64,000 nucleotides of DNA, from positions 17,005,142 to 17,069,141 of the forward strand of contig OY759264.1 of the NCBI GenBank assembly GCA_963662155.1. The letters run 5' to 3'. Below, piece after piece: positions 12,779 through 24,622 of the stretch. Position 1 is the stretch's first letter; each line of letters opens with the position of its first letter. Position numbers and translations under genes: made by a program. The notes under the pieces were generated by a model that searched no databases, was not told the origin of the DNA, and worked only from the letters and a program-made list of their open reading frames with translations. This DNA is from Lamellibrachia columna. Taxonomy: Eukaryota; Annelida; Polychaeta; Sabellida; Siboglinidae.

Positions 12779-15700
12779 AAGCCAATGGGACCATGGCCCA
12801 GTGACGCCCTCTATATACGCCAATAGCGACAACTATACCCATGTCATGCCCGTCCCAAATCAACGTCTGGATAAAACAATTAATAAAATAACACGATTAC
12901 TAAAACTCACCGGATTGTGACACCGTCGCATTCGTCGTCTGCTGTCTGGCGGCTGGCGGCGTGGGTCTGTAAGTCGTCGCCAGGGGACCGAGGCGACCGA
13001 GTGTTCCGCGAACCATCGTCTCGAGGTTCCGCCGGAAGAGGTCGCTCTGCAGCATCGACGACACGGGCCTTCTTTCGACCAGCGCGTTCACCTGCGAACG
13101 TACGATATACATTTGCTGTATGGAGGTCAGACCAGAGTTGAACCATTTTTAAGTTAAGCCATTTTTCTGCCATTGGATACATGGGAACAATAGCGTCATA
13201 CATGGCTAGTTTGGTAAACTTAAAATAGCTGTATACAGGTGATTTTCATTAAACTTATTCAGTGTGTCTATGAGGTGATGACGGTGGCTGTGAAGAAGTT
13301 AAAGAAATATAGTCCAGTTTTCTTACAATCAGACACAATGTTAGCATAGGGCTCTTAATGCAATAATGCACTGCGGTCTGTGCCGTACGATGCCGCACGA
13401 TTACACATTCGTTCGTGCGCGCGCGGGATCAACATAAAATCGGTCATAACATTAAGTAATGGAACTACTACAAGCAACGAAGTAGAAAAATCGGCTGATC
13501 TGACGTTTTCATAACTTCGAATACGATTGACCATGCGTTGTTTCAGCGCACGGCAACAGGTTCGCATAAATCGCGTGAATAGTTTGCCGAACAATCACGT
13601 ACATATGCCAACGCATGGTCAATCGCATTCGAAATTATTTAAACGTCAGATCAGCCGATTTTTCCGTTATTGTTGGTACGATGTGTTCTTTGCTGAAACT
13701 AATTCTTTCCGACTCTCTAATTTGAAGTACAAGTTGTACTTCCGTCGATAATATCACGAGATTTATACACGCCCGCCGTCTGGCGATCAAAAACATGACA
13801 TTCCGGGTACCGACAGTTTACGTACACCGACAGTGCAGCCAGTGACGGTCGGTACTTTTTTATATGGCTTTTGCTGTTGTATAGGCGAAGGACCCATTCG
13901 TCAAAAACGTACGGATTTTCATGAAACGTGAAACCTTACAAAAATGCCATAAACAAAGCAACAAACACGTATTTCATGTTTGTATTCTTATATGTATATC
14001 ACTAAAATTACCTGACAATAACCATGTAAAAGTGTGAAATTATTACCTTTTTGTCAGAACGCATGTGTTTCTGACAACTCACAGAAAACCGGATCTTGTG
14101 TGAGCGCGATTACAAAACCGGAATCACGTATGTCAATATAAGGTCACGCTAAGAATTGCGTCTGCTGGCCCACTCTGGCCTCATTCTACAGGCGGCCACC
14201 ACCACCCCACACGAAATCGCGTCATACATCACGTGCACAGTATGGCGGCTATTTATGAAATATTTTTTATGTGACCGATAAATGTACTCACAAATAATTA
14301 TTTGGAGCACATTTCTTCTGCTTATTGACGCCCAAGTGTCCGTTGTATGTCACGGACTACACATGCGAAACAGTTAGTGCGTATCGGTTTTAAAACTTAA
14401 ATTATTAGTTCCGTAGCCATTTGGCTACGGTAACCCAAAATCCTCGCGTACGTTTTTTATGGGCGCGACATCATTGAGCTTGGGGCGGACGACACTGCCT
14501 AGTCGGTACTAACCTCTACAATGATAGACTCGGGTCGGTGGTGGGTCGTAGTTCCAGTAGCCGCCGAACTTTCTGCATGTGGCGCCGTCTGGCTGAAGAA
14601 GTCCTCCACGGCCTCTCTAAGGGGCACGATATATTCTTCATATGCATTCAACAAAACTGAACAGTTTTAGAGGATATTGTGAGCATACACGCACGCACGC
14701 AAGCACGCACGCACGCACGCATACACAATAATAATAACATACCATGCAATACACAATAGTGAGGGAAAAGTGCATCAGGGTTGCGAAATGACGAAATGTG
14801 TAGGACTGCCACTAAACGTTTTTTAATTGTTTGTTTATTGTGTTGGTGCTAAGGTTCGGCAATTCTATTAATGTTTAGATAAGAGTAGTGTAACTGTGGT
14901 GTGTTCAGTTTACCGTTTACGCCTTAGAACAATTAGAACATATTTAGAGATTTAGAGTAGTCAGTAGGGTGGGGCAAAGCGCACCCCTTTAGAAGCAAAC
15001 ACGATTTTGCCTCTAAAGGGGTTCGCTTTGCCTCACATTACTTTAATTATGACTGAGCGAGAACGGGCAACATGTCTAAACGTTGCGGTCACATACGATG
15101 ATACATAACAGTTATATCGACAGCCAGAAGGGGGTATGCGTCACATACGATGATACATAACAGTTATATCGACAGCCAGAAGGGGGTATGCATCACATAC
15201 GATGACTCATTGCTATATTGGCCAAGATGACAGCACTTTACACACCTGTTGCCTTGTCCGGTGACTGGTCGGTCGCCCATTTGTAGTCGACGTAGTTCGA
15301 ACATTATCTCACTGTAGACAGTGAAAAGTAATCGGAATAAATATTGAAAACAAGAGAGGTAAAGGTGAACACAAACTATAATAATAGCAATAAATTATAT
15401 AGCTTTCTAAATTATGAATCAAACAAGAAACAAGATCAAAGTATCCATTCGGCGTCACGACGTTGGCAGTTAATACGCATGGTCAAGCAATAGAACATTG
15501 CTGATCGGTACCAGAGCGTTAATTATTTAATGATATGAACTGGAAATGGGCAGGCTGAATAGACCGCACATGCGTAGGTAAGTGTGAGTAAGAACCGCCA
15601 GAGATCGGCGGTTATGTAGTTATACTATTATTGGAACAAACCGTAATGCAGTGCACATTAGACTAAACCTTCATATGGCTTTGGGATGAGAATGTGTCCG

Positions 15701-16251
15701 TGAAAACCTGTTGTGCCGCTACGTGGCACTGACGGCAGCATGACAAACCAACGGGTGACTAAGTTTGGCACCCTTTCTCCCCACCCCTTATGATATCCCA
15801 AATATACCACTGCACGACAACCCACACAGGGCTATATATGTGTGCGTGTGCGTGTGCGTGTGCGTGTGCGTGTGATTGTGCTTGTGCGTGTGCGTGTGTT
15901 ATAGGGAAGCATGTTACGCATTCCTCAGTTTTGAAGCGCCTATGTTGATTGTTTTGTTTGTCTTGTCCGAGAGGGTACATAACGAGGGAACGTTATCAAG
16001 AAAGGTAACCGCATGCACCAGCAGCTTACACGGTGTCGGTTAGTTTAAGTCGTGTACCTGCGGTGTCTGTGCAGCAAGCGATCGATTCCATCTTCCATCG
16101 ACACAGCAGGCAGATCGGCCGCTTTTTCTTCCCCTGCTATTTCCCGCTCTTCGGAAGTCTTGTCTTCAGCAGTCAACGGTCCATCCTCCGAACCCTCCGA
16201 CTGCCTCGAGTCGACAACGCCAATACCCAGTTCGTTCGCCGATTCTGCCAT
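7303..16251 (-). CDS. RING-finger E3 ubiquitin ligase-like protein (9 exons)
   Basis: A probable E3 ubiquitin ligase, rebuilt from exons at 16058-16251 (first ATG used; the exon may open at 16294), 15246-15311, 14514-14616, 12911-13091, 12300-12543, 11229-11373, 8671-8871, 7942-8098 and 7303-7559. Every junction is GT-AG with matching phase, giving 515 residues. The C-terminal RING (about 461-502) has CLIC, then CGHMCVCYSC, then CLMC, the Neuralized/LRSAM1-like spacing. Residues about 379-420 form a coiled coil. Two helical motifs of the type LVxRxxVxSxLQSxxRxxLE lie at about 125-145 and 288-310. The N-terminal third is acidic and probably disordered. The 5' end is uncertain and further exons may lie upstream of 16.3 kb. 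The specific orthologue and substrate are unknown to me; no NEUZ or leucine-rich domain is visible. Confidence 0.8.
8872..10605. other. RING gene intron 6, unique part
   Basis: Intronic AT-rich sequence between exons 7 and 6. I see no coding signal; scattered AT-rich tracts only. Confidence 0.6.
10606..11242. repeat. 40-bp minisatellite carrying copies of a splice donor
   Basis: About 16 units of 40 bp. Each contains agccttaccctcaggttccg followed by ctgacgactt. The array abuts RING exon 6, whose 3' end and donor (minus strand CCTGAGG|gtaagg) are the same 22 bp. The unit thus looks copied from the exon-intron junction and each copy keeps a GT donor. Confidence 0.9.
11384..12152. mobile_element. 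MITE-like element with internal tandem duplication
   Basis: Two copies of a roughly 180-bp AT-rich unit (sharing ttacttgtaagttaattaat) lie at about 11384-11563 and 11566-11758. Each is followed by gccggttcacacaag. The end near 12150 reads aaccggccttt, an inverted match to the aaaggccggtt seen at about 11549. This suggests a non-autonomous DNA transposon with a terminal inverted repeat of about 20 imperfect bp. No transposase is present. It lies in RING intron 5. Confidence 0.5.
12736..12780. repeat. A-rich tract
   Basis: A run of about 37 adenines broken only near its start, in RING intron 4. It could be a retroposed tail, but no source element is recognisable on its 5' side. Confidence 0.6.
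13122..13370. mobile_element. MITE-like family A copy (diverged)
   Basis: Starts ggaggtcagaccagagttga and ends in tcttacaatcagacacaatg, matching the two copies at 16.5 and 18.6 kb that share these ends. The interior is diverged and shortened. It lies in RING intron 3. Confidence 0.55.
13484..13664. repeat. Foldback repeat, 55-bp arms
   Basis: aaaaatcggctgatctgacg at 13484 begins an arm of about 55 bp, repeated inverted at about 13609-13664. The arm contains gattgaccatgcgttg. The spacer is about 70 bp. It is a short hairpin MITE in RING intron 3, with no coding content. Confidence 0.75.
14966..15040. repeat. Hairpin repeat
   Basis: gtggggcaaagcgcacccct and its near-perfect inverted copy at the other end (taaaggggttcgctttgcct) enclose about 25 bp. 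It could be a tiny MITE or transposon end pair in RING intron 2. Confidence 0.6.
15088..15207. repeat. Short tandem duplication, about 52-bp unit
   Basis: Two full and one partial copy of a unit containing catacgatgatacataacag and ccagaagggggtatg. Confidence 0.85.
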
Positions 16252-16539
16252 TACGTCTGCAGCGTTACTCTCACAGAATACGTGGTGCGCAGTCCTACAC
16301 GAAGCGTACTCGATTATGTATAACAGGCCATCTGTGCACACGACTTATAAGGCTTTGAACCAGTGACACATTTCCATTTTCGGCTGCATTGGCAGTTTGC
16401 AATCGTTAGGTGATTCGGTGACTCAGGCGTCAACAAAGCATATGACTCACTGTAGCCTGGACCACATTTTGGCTGCCTGGCGCGTGCGCTGTGGTCACGC
16501 CGCTGTGGCCAAGCCAAAGATCTTTAGTCAGGCAGAGTA

Positions 16540-16990
16540 GGGGTACAGTTGACCTTCCTATTTATTATTTATACGAATGTAGGGAGTATTAAATTGCGAT
16601 ATGTGAATTTAAAGAATTCATATGATGTGACATAAGTGCAATTGAGCAGGCATATTCACAGGTTTGTTTGTAGAAGCTATTGGCTGTGAAATGGTGCATT
16701 TTTTAAAGAGTTTAACAGGCGGAGGGATTTATGGGAATTTTTCTGCTATGGGCCACGTGGGCGCATGAATACATGGCTATTTTTGTCAAAATTGATGGGC
16801 ATCGCACGTCGGGGCGTTTTAAAAGAGCTGGAGTTATGTGATTTTGATAAAACTTGGTCAGCATGTCAATGAGATGATATGGCAGGTGCTGTGACAAAGT
16901 TTCAGAATTTTTAGTGGTCACGTTTTCTTATAATCAGACAAAACGTTAACATGGCCACCAATGCAATTCTCAACTGTGTTCTGACTCCAG
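16540..16990. mobile_element. MITE-like family A copy, left partner of an inverted pair
   Basis: A 451-bp element repeated as its reverse complement at 18638-19091. Its ends are ggggtacagttgacc and tctcaactgtgttctgac. The two ends of one copy are themselves inverted relatives (consensus near GGRGTMAGAMCACAGTTGA), so this is a non-autonomous DNA transposon. Shared internal landmarks include ggcccacgtgggcgc and gtcacgttttcttataatca. No open frame of interest. Confidence 0.75.
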
Positions 16991-17429
16991 TAGCGGCTTT
17001 TGTTCGACTCTTACAGGCACGTCTCTTCAGTTAAGTGGGTCTACAATTTTAGTTGATGTAACGAAAATGACGTCATCTTTTCGATCAATAAATAATATTT
17101 TGTCATACTTTGCCACCAGACTCTTCTTAGAATATTTAGTTACTACAGATTTAAACAGTTATAATACACAACACTAATTTAACATACCTAAATTAATTAT
17201 GACTTGTAGAGCCTGCACATTAATAACGTCAGGATCGATACACCAGTAGACTTGCCGATCAAAACTAATGTTCTATAATGGAAAAGTGCACACATATGCG
17301 AACGTGTTATATAGATCCTGTTTTATTAATGATAATTTGCTAATACAATATTGAAGGGACGTTCAATATTTCTGCGCTCCTACGGGGGAAGGGACGATCA
17401 AATAATTAGTAATGGGTGCTACCTGAGGG

Positions 17430-18628
17430 GTGCCCTCACATAATAGATCGAGTGCCCATCACACAACAGAGTGACCCCTCACACGACAGAGTGCCCCTCA
17501 TGTAACAGTGTTCGATTTGCATAACATGGTGTCGCCTCACTTAACAGAGTGCCCCTCAAACAAGATAATTCCCCTCACACAACACAGTGCCCCCCTCACG
17601 CAACATAGTGCCCCATAGTTGCCCCTCGTTCAATAGAGTGGCCCCTCACACAACATAATAGCCCCCTCGCACAACACAGTGACACCTCACACAACGAAGT
17701 GCCCCGCTCACACAACATCCCCCTTACACAATAAAGTGCCCCCTCATACTGCCCCCCCCCCCACACACATACAACAGTGTCCCCTCTCACACATCAGATT
17801 GACCCCTCGTACAAAAGAATAGTCTCCCACACAACACAGTGGCCCCTCACATAGCACAATGACCCCTCACACAACATAGAAACCCTCATACGACAGAATG
17901 GTCCCTCACACAACACATACAACAATGTGCTCCCTCATACAACAGTGTGCCCTCTCATACAATATAGTGCCTCCTCATGTAACAGAGTGCCCCTCATGTA
18001 ACAGAGTGCCCCTCATACAACAGTGTGCAACCTCCTACAACAGTATGCCCCCTCATACAACAGTGTGCCCTCTCATACAACAGTGTGCCCTCTCATACAA
18101 CAATGGACCCCCCTCATACAGCAAAGTGGCCCTTCATACAACAGAGTAGCCTCTCATACAACAGTTTGTCCCCGAATACAACAGAATGGCCCCTCATACA
18201 ATATAGCGACTCCCTGCATACAACATAAAACCCCCCTCACACAACAGAGTGGCTCCTCACACAACATAGTGGCCCCCTCACACAACACAGTGCCCCCTCA
18301 TACAACACAGTGATGCCTCACACAATAGAGTGGCCCCATCACACAACACAGTGGCCCCCTCACACAACAGAGTGGCCCCCTCACACAACAGAGTAGCCCT
18401 CTAAAACAACACAGTGCCCCCTCATACAACACAGTGCCCCCTTATACAACACAGTACCCCCTCATACAACACAGTGCCCCCTCATACAACACAGTGCCCC
18501 CTCATGCAACACAGTGCCCTCTCACACAACACAGTGCCCCTCATACAACACAGTGCCCCCTCACACAACACAGTGCCCCCATCACACAACACAGTGCCCC
18601 CTCACACAACACAGTGGCCCTCTCACAC
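17430..18628. repeat. 21-bp minisatellite
   Basis: About 55 units of consensus cctcacacaacacagtgcccc, diverged on the left and homogeneous on the right (18400-18620). It fills most of the space between the two inverted family A copies. Long open frames across it are by-products of a stop-free repeat. Confidence 0.95.
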
Positions 18629-18637
18629 AACGGATTA

Positions 18638-19091
18638 GGAGTCAGACCACAGTTGAGAATTGCATTGGTGGCCATGTTAACGTTTTGTCTGATTATAAGA
18701 AAACGTGACCATCAAAAATTCTTAAAATTGTCCACAGCAACTGCCATCATCTCATTGATATATTGACCAAATTTTATCAAAATCACAGACCTCCAGCTCT
18801 TTTAAATCGCCCCGACGTGCAATGCCTATCAATTTTGACAAAAATATCCATGTATTCATGCGCCCACGTGGCCCATAGCAGAAAAATTCCCATAAATCCC
18901 TCCGCCAGTTAAACTCTTTAAAAAATGCACTGTTTCACAGCCAATAGCTTCTAGAAACAAACCTGTGAATATTCCTGCACAAAGGCACTCATGTCACATA
19001 ATATTAATTTATTAAGTTCCCATTTTACAATTTCATACACCTTACATTCGTGTGAAACAATAAACAGGAAGGTCAACTGTGGTCTTACCCC
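18638..19091. mobile_element. MITE-like family A copy, right partner of an inverted pair
   Basis: Starts ggagtcagaccacagttgag and ends tcaactgtggtcttacccc, with clean terminal inverted repeats of about 20 bp. It is the reverse complement of 16540-16990 apart from scattered substitutions. This copy has the better preserved ends. Confidence 0.8.
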
Positions 19092-21126
19092 AATAATAAA
19101 TACCATAAGAAACAAACTCATTACCTACTGAGAATGTACAATGACACAGTAATTCAAATTAATACAACAAATAGACACACAGGCAATGCAAACATGCACA
19201 CTTCTGTCCAACTTGCTAGCTAAACATGACAGATTCTGGAAGAAGAGATAGTTAGTTAAATGAGATTTGCAAGTAAATGTGTATCATATCAACAGCTTAC
19301 TGCACAACGACTGAATCACTCAATGGAATTAAGAGATTGCGACTGCAGTCAGCTGTGCAGTGGATGTTCTACAGCTAGAAACACATTATTCTATAGAGAA
19401 GTTTGTGTCCGTGTCTGTCTATCTGTCTTTCTATCCCCTCAATCTCCGTGAGTTTCACATGTATGGGGCTGACATTTTGTAGGTATGCCCGGCGGCCCAC
19501 AGGGATGGTTCATTGTTCACACATTAAACAAACTTTGAAATTACTCCAGTGATATAACGAAGGAAATTATTTGGACATTTGACGTGGATTATGTAACTTA
19601 GAACAATAGGAGTTTGTAGTTACGTACAATCATTACATCTATGTCAAACATTCACATAAGCTTTGAGGCATGAAGTTGTATCCACCATTGCCATTGGCAT
19701 TGCCCTACCAAAACTTGACTGGGTAGTGCAAGGAGTCATAGGCTGTTGCAGTGGCTGCCTTTTCTCCTGTGCAATGCCTGGCAACTAGCTAGTACGGTAG
19801 TTAGTATTTTATTATAACACCCAATTTGTTTGTTCATTTTTACTGCCACATCTCCACATTATATAAAACAAACTGGTAATTAAAAACTGATTAAAACAGA
19901 CTCACTATGTTACAATAACATCACAATGTTTATTGTATAAATACCCTTGGTACAATATAGAGATCATTAACATGGTAGGCCTACACCTAATAACTCATCT
20001 ATACATGTTTGAAGAGAGCAAATATTTAATAATAAAACATATGGATCAAACTGGACGTTTTACCTTGAATATAAACTCTGCTACAAGGTCAGTGTAATAG
20101 CTTAATGCTAATTACCCATCACCATATACACATCCTCGACTGACTTTGTGAGATTAGCTGGCAGCACATTTTTCTTGCATACAGACACTGCAAGGGTCCC
20201 TGAATTTGAGTGCTCCCTCGATTCTGGTTAACCAAATTCTGATCATGTTCTGGTGATGTTTTACATGGATTGAGCGGCATGCCAGGTACACTATACTCAG
20301 ATAACAGTTTATTTCAAACTGATCAAAGTTTTCACCGATTACCTGTATATATGTCTATATGGATGTCTTAGTTCTGTTTCTCAGATAACTACTGCAAATT
20401 CCTTTCATGGAATCCACAGTTACGAAACAGCTGCCACTTATAGATGTCTCATAGAAACAGTTGTGTCGATTAGAGTAAGATAATATATCAGCACTTGTAT
20501 ACAATGTGCCAGTCACCACATTAATAAAGGTTTGTATATGATATACACGTCATATGTCCTGTATTCCGGGGAAAGTCCCGCATTTTGACCAGATGTCCCA
20601 CACACCCCACGATAGAAAGCAAATATCCAGCATTTTTGTGGAATTGATGTAATGTTTTGCAGTACAACCATTTTGTTCGTTGGTCTAGAGCAACACGGAC
20701 AATTAATGATATTTAACATGGTCTCTGCATTTCCGCTACTTGCAGTGCACACCAGTGGTATAAATCGCATTGTGTTATTGCATTTGGATTTGGACTAACA
20801 TGGCAGAACCTGGTACAAAAAAGTTTGCTCTGAAAAGAAAATGCTAATTTCACAAGACTGGTCAACAGAAAATTTTTGTGTTGCATTAACAATGATCCGA
20901 TGTCCTGCGATTAAAAACAATGTCCCACATTTTCGTGGATTTCTCCCTCGAATAATAATTCTTTGGGATTGACACCCATGTTAGGGTAAGATCATAAATT
21001 AGCACTTGTATACATGGTGCCAGTCATCACAATAATAAAAGTTTATATATAATAGTCACACATGGAATATTTCTGCATCAGTCCCTACTCTGATGCCACA
21101 GGAGATCCATTAGTAACACAATTTCT
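19092..21126. other. Intergenic stretch 3' of NRBF2
   Basis: No gene is supported. Two related patches containing tgtcc-cattttg and cccgcattttgacca-type sequence at about 20560-20620 and 20895-20945 suggest an old repeat. The sequence is otherwise unique-looking and AT-rich. Confidence 0.5.
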
Positions 21127-22119
21127 TCAAGTAGCCTTGTCCTGCTCTGACTGGCCGTCCATGTCCACCTTACGTGGCGTCAACGAGTCAAAATCAAAAT
21201 GAGGCATCTCCAGTGGTGCCAATGGCAATGAAGCGAGATCGTCAACATTCATATCCAAAGGCAGCGCTACCTTGTGGTCAAACTCATCAACATGATGCAA
21301 GTTTGTCCTCTCCAGTTGAGCTACACGGTCCCGGAGTTTTGCGTTCTCGGTTTGAAAATACTCCACCAGATGATGCTGTGATTCACATTCCTTGACGAGT
21401 TCGCAGATGTGCTCGCGTAGAGCCTCATTGTTGACTTGGAGTTCTTCGATGACAGCGGAGGTATCCCCACATTCCTTTGGTGTGGGTTTGTTTGTTCCCA
21501 AGCGATCGTCGAGGAAGTGAAGAAGAGTGTCGCATTCATGCATCGTTGTCTGAACGAACTGCCCATTGTATCTTGAATTCTCAGGTTTGGTTACCTGTCA
21601 AACAGTGATATTATTAGTAATGACTTAATATTACGAAAGTGTTTACTACATATAATATCTACCAAGACTTACAGATAATGGTTGCTTTTTAAAATGCTGT
21701 CTAAAATTTCTATAACTGTTTGAAATATTCATATAGCTGCAAATTTGCGAGAACGACTCAATCCAAGGAATCACAGGAGCAAAAACAGTATATAGAAGGA
21801 GGATGAATGCCTTGAGGGAAGAGGTTGGGATGCAATGAAGAATAGTATGCAGCCAGGTCACATGGTGTGGATGGAGATAGACCGTCTACCTAAGAAAGCA
21901 GACGTGGTAAAACAGTGAGGCTGCAGGAAAGGGGACAGACCACAATAAATGGGAAGACTGTGTTAAGATGAATGAGAGAAAGGTAGAGGAGGGTTACAAG
22001 TGGACTGAAAAAGGGTTGCTGATAGGGAGTGGTGGAAGAGAGCAGCAGTATCAGAACTTAGTCATGTGTGTGCATGTGTGTGCATGTGTGTGCATGTGCT
22101 TAGGTTTTCTGTGTGTGTG

Positions 22120-22150
<31 letters not shown>

Positions 22151-24584
22151 ACATATGTGTGTGTTTGCATGCATATATGTGGCATGTCAAATTTTATATT
22201 TAATAACTACATAATTAAATTTTTTTTAAATACATTAGCTAATAAAATACATAAACCAATACAAACAGCTTATTAAACTTAAACACAGGTCTTCTCCCAG
22301 AGATAAGCATTTAAAATAAAGCAGGTGGGCTCTCAGCTTGATAACGTTTTCTATGATATACTTTGACAAATATTTTAATCTGTGAACTACCATTATCATG
22401 TGCAGCTGCTACTTGTATCGCACTAACCAGATATACTCACAATTGTGTTCACTTTATTTGTGTTGATTTTGTCAGCAATGGATGCATGACTGGACAAGTC
22501 TGCCGTCTTCTGTTTGTAGCGGACGAGGGCCTGTTGTTGGTCGTGTTTTGATTGTTGAAGATGAAGTGATTCAAGGGCCTTCTTGTCTGTTGTCGTCAAC
22601 ATGGCCTGAGCGAGGCACGCTGTAAACAGTATACGAGTTGTATTGTGATAACTATTACATTAATATAATACAGGTAAATGTATACAGATAATCATGTAAT
22701 AGCAATAAAAATATACATGTTCTTCTTTGAAGTTCCCTTTATAAAGGAGTGAGGCTAACTAATTCTTGTACAGCTGTACTGCCTTGGCTGTTGTTGTTTC
22801 AACTGCTCTCCATCACCAGTTGTACTGCCTTGGCTGTTGTTGTTTCCACTGCTCTCCATCACCAGTTGTACTGCCTTGGCTGTTGTTGTTTCCACTGCTC
22901 TCCATCACCAGTTGTACTGTCTTGGCTGTTGTTGTTTCCACTGCTCTCCATCACCAGTTGTACTGCCTTGGCTGTTGTTGTTTCCACTGCTCTCCATCAC
23001 CAGTTGTACTGCCTTGGCTGTTGTTGTTTCCACTGCTCTCCATCACCAGTTGTACTGCCTTGGCTGTTGTTGTTTCCACTGCTCTCCATCACCAGTTGTA
23101 CTGCCTTGGCTGTTGTTGTTTCCACTGCTCTCCATCACCAGTTGTACTGCCTTGGCTGTTGTTGTTTCAACTGCTCTCCATCACCAGTTGTACTGCCTTG
23201 GCTGTTGTTGTTTCAACTGCTCTCCATCACCAGTTGTACTGCCTTGGCTGTTGTTGTTTCAACTGCTCTCCATCACCAGTTGTACTGCCTTGGCTGTTGT
23301 TGTTTCAACTGCTCTCCATCACCAGTTGTACTGCCTTGGCTGTTGTTGTTTCCACTGCTCTCCAACACCAGTTGTACCGCCTTGGCTGTTGTTGTTTCAA
23401 CTGCTCTCCATCACCAGTTGTACTGCCTTGGCTGTTGTTGTTTCAACTGCTCTCCATCACCAGTTGTACTGCCTTGGCTGTTGTTGTTTCCACTGCTCTC
23501 CATCACCAGTTGTACCGCCTTGGCTGTTGTTGTTTCCACTGCTCTCCATCACCAGTTGTACCGCCTTGGCTGTTGTTGTTTCCACTGCTCTCCATCACCA
23601 GTTGTACTGCCTTGGCTGTTGTTGTTTCCACTGCTCTCCATCACCAGTTGTACTGCCTTGGCTGTTGTTGTTTCAACTGCTCTCCATCACCAGTTGTATT
23701 GCCTTGGCTGTTGTTGTTTCCACTGCTCTCCATCACCAGTTGTACTGCCTTGGCTGTTGTTGTTTCCACTGCTCTCCATCACCAGTTGTACTGCCTTGGC
23801 TGTTGTTGTTTCAACTGCTCTCCATCACCAGTTGTATTGCCTTGGCTGTTGTTGTTTCAACTGCTCTCCATCACCAGTTGTACTGCCTTGGCTGTTGTTG
23901 TTTCAACTGCTCTCCATCACCAGTTGTACTGCCTTGGCTGTTGTTGTTTCAACTGCTCTCCATCACCAGTTGTACTGCCTTGGCTGTTGTTGTTTCAACT
24001 GCTCTCCATCACCAGTTGTACTGCCTTGGCTGTTGTTGTTTCCACTGCTCTCCATCACCAGTTGTACTGCCTTGGCTGTTGTTGTTTCAACTGCTCTCCA
24101 TCACCAGTTGTATCCTCCACTTTTCAACCTTCTCCACCTTTCTTACATCATTTGACGACAATCTTGCCATCTGAAATGTGGTCTTCCCCTTTTCCTACAG
24201 CCTGGTTGTTTCATCACTTCTGGCCTCTGGTAGTTGGCCTGCCTCTATCCAACTAACTTGCCCACAATACTCTGCTTCTTACTACTGCTTACTCCTGTTA
24301 TGCTGAACTACATCACAACATATTCCCCCAGGAGATTCATCCTCATTCTCTCCACTCTCTCTGCCCCTGTAATTCTCCAGATCCAGTTCTCACAATTATA
24401 GTTATGGACAATTTAAAACACCCTAATCTACATGCATGCGCAATTTTTTCTTTTAAATAGCATATATAATAATATAATAATTTATATCTTTGCAATCATG
24501 AAGATTGAAAAAAAGTACAGGAAGAAAATATGCATTTGCTAAAACTATATGTGTACATTTTGTTAGAAAATATTTTAAACTAAA

Positions 24585-24622
<38 letters not shown>

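Noticed and set aside
14409..14428. Perfect hairpin ccgtagcc-attt-ggctacgg as a terminator
   Set aside because: Intronic in a eukaryotic gene with no T tract; likely chance or repeat debris.
17430..18628. CRISPR-like regular repeat array
   Set aside because: Units are directly adjacent with no unique spacers and the genome is eukaryotic; it is a minisatellite.
22749..24256. Three long plus-strand frames of 445-496 codons
   Set aside because: They are translations of a 46-bp minisatellite with no stops in any frame, inside an NRBF2 intron.
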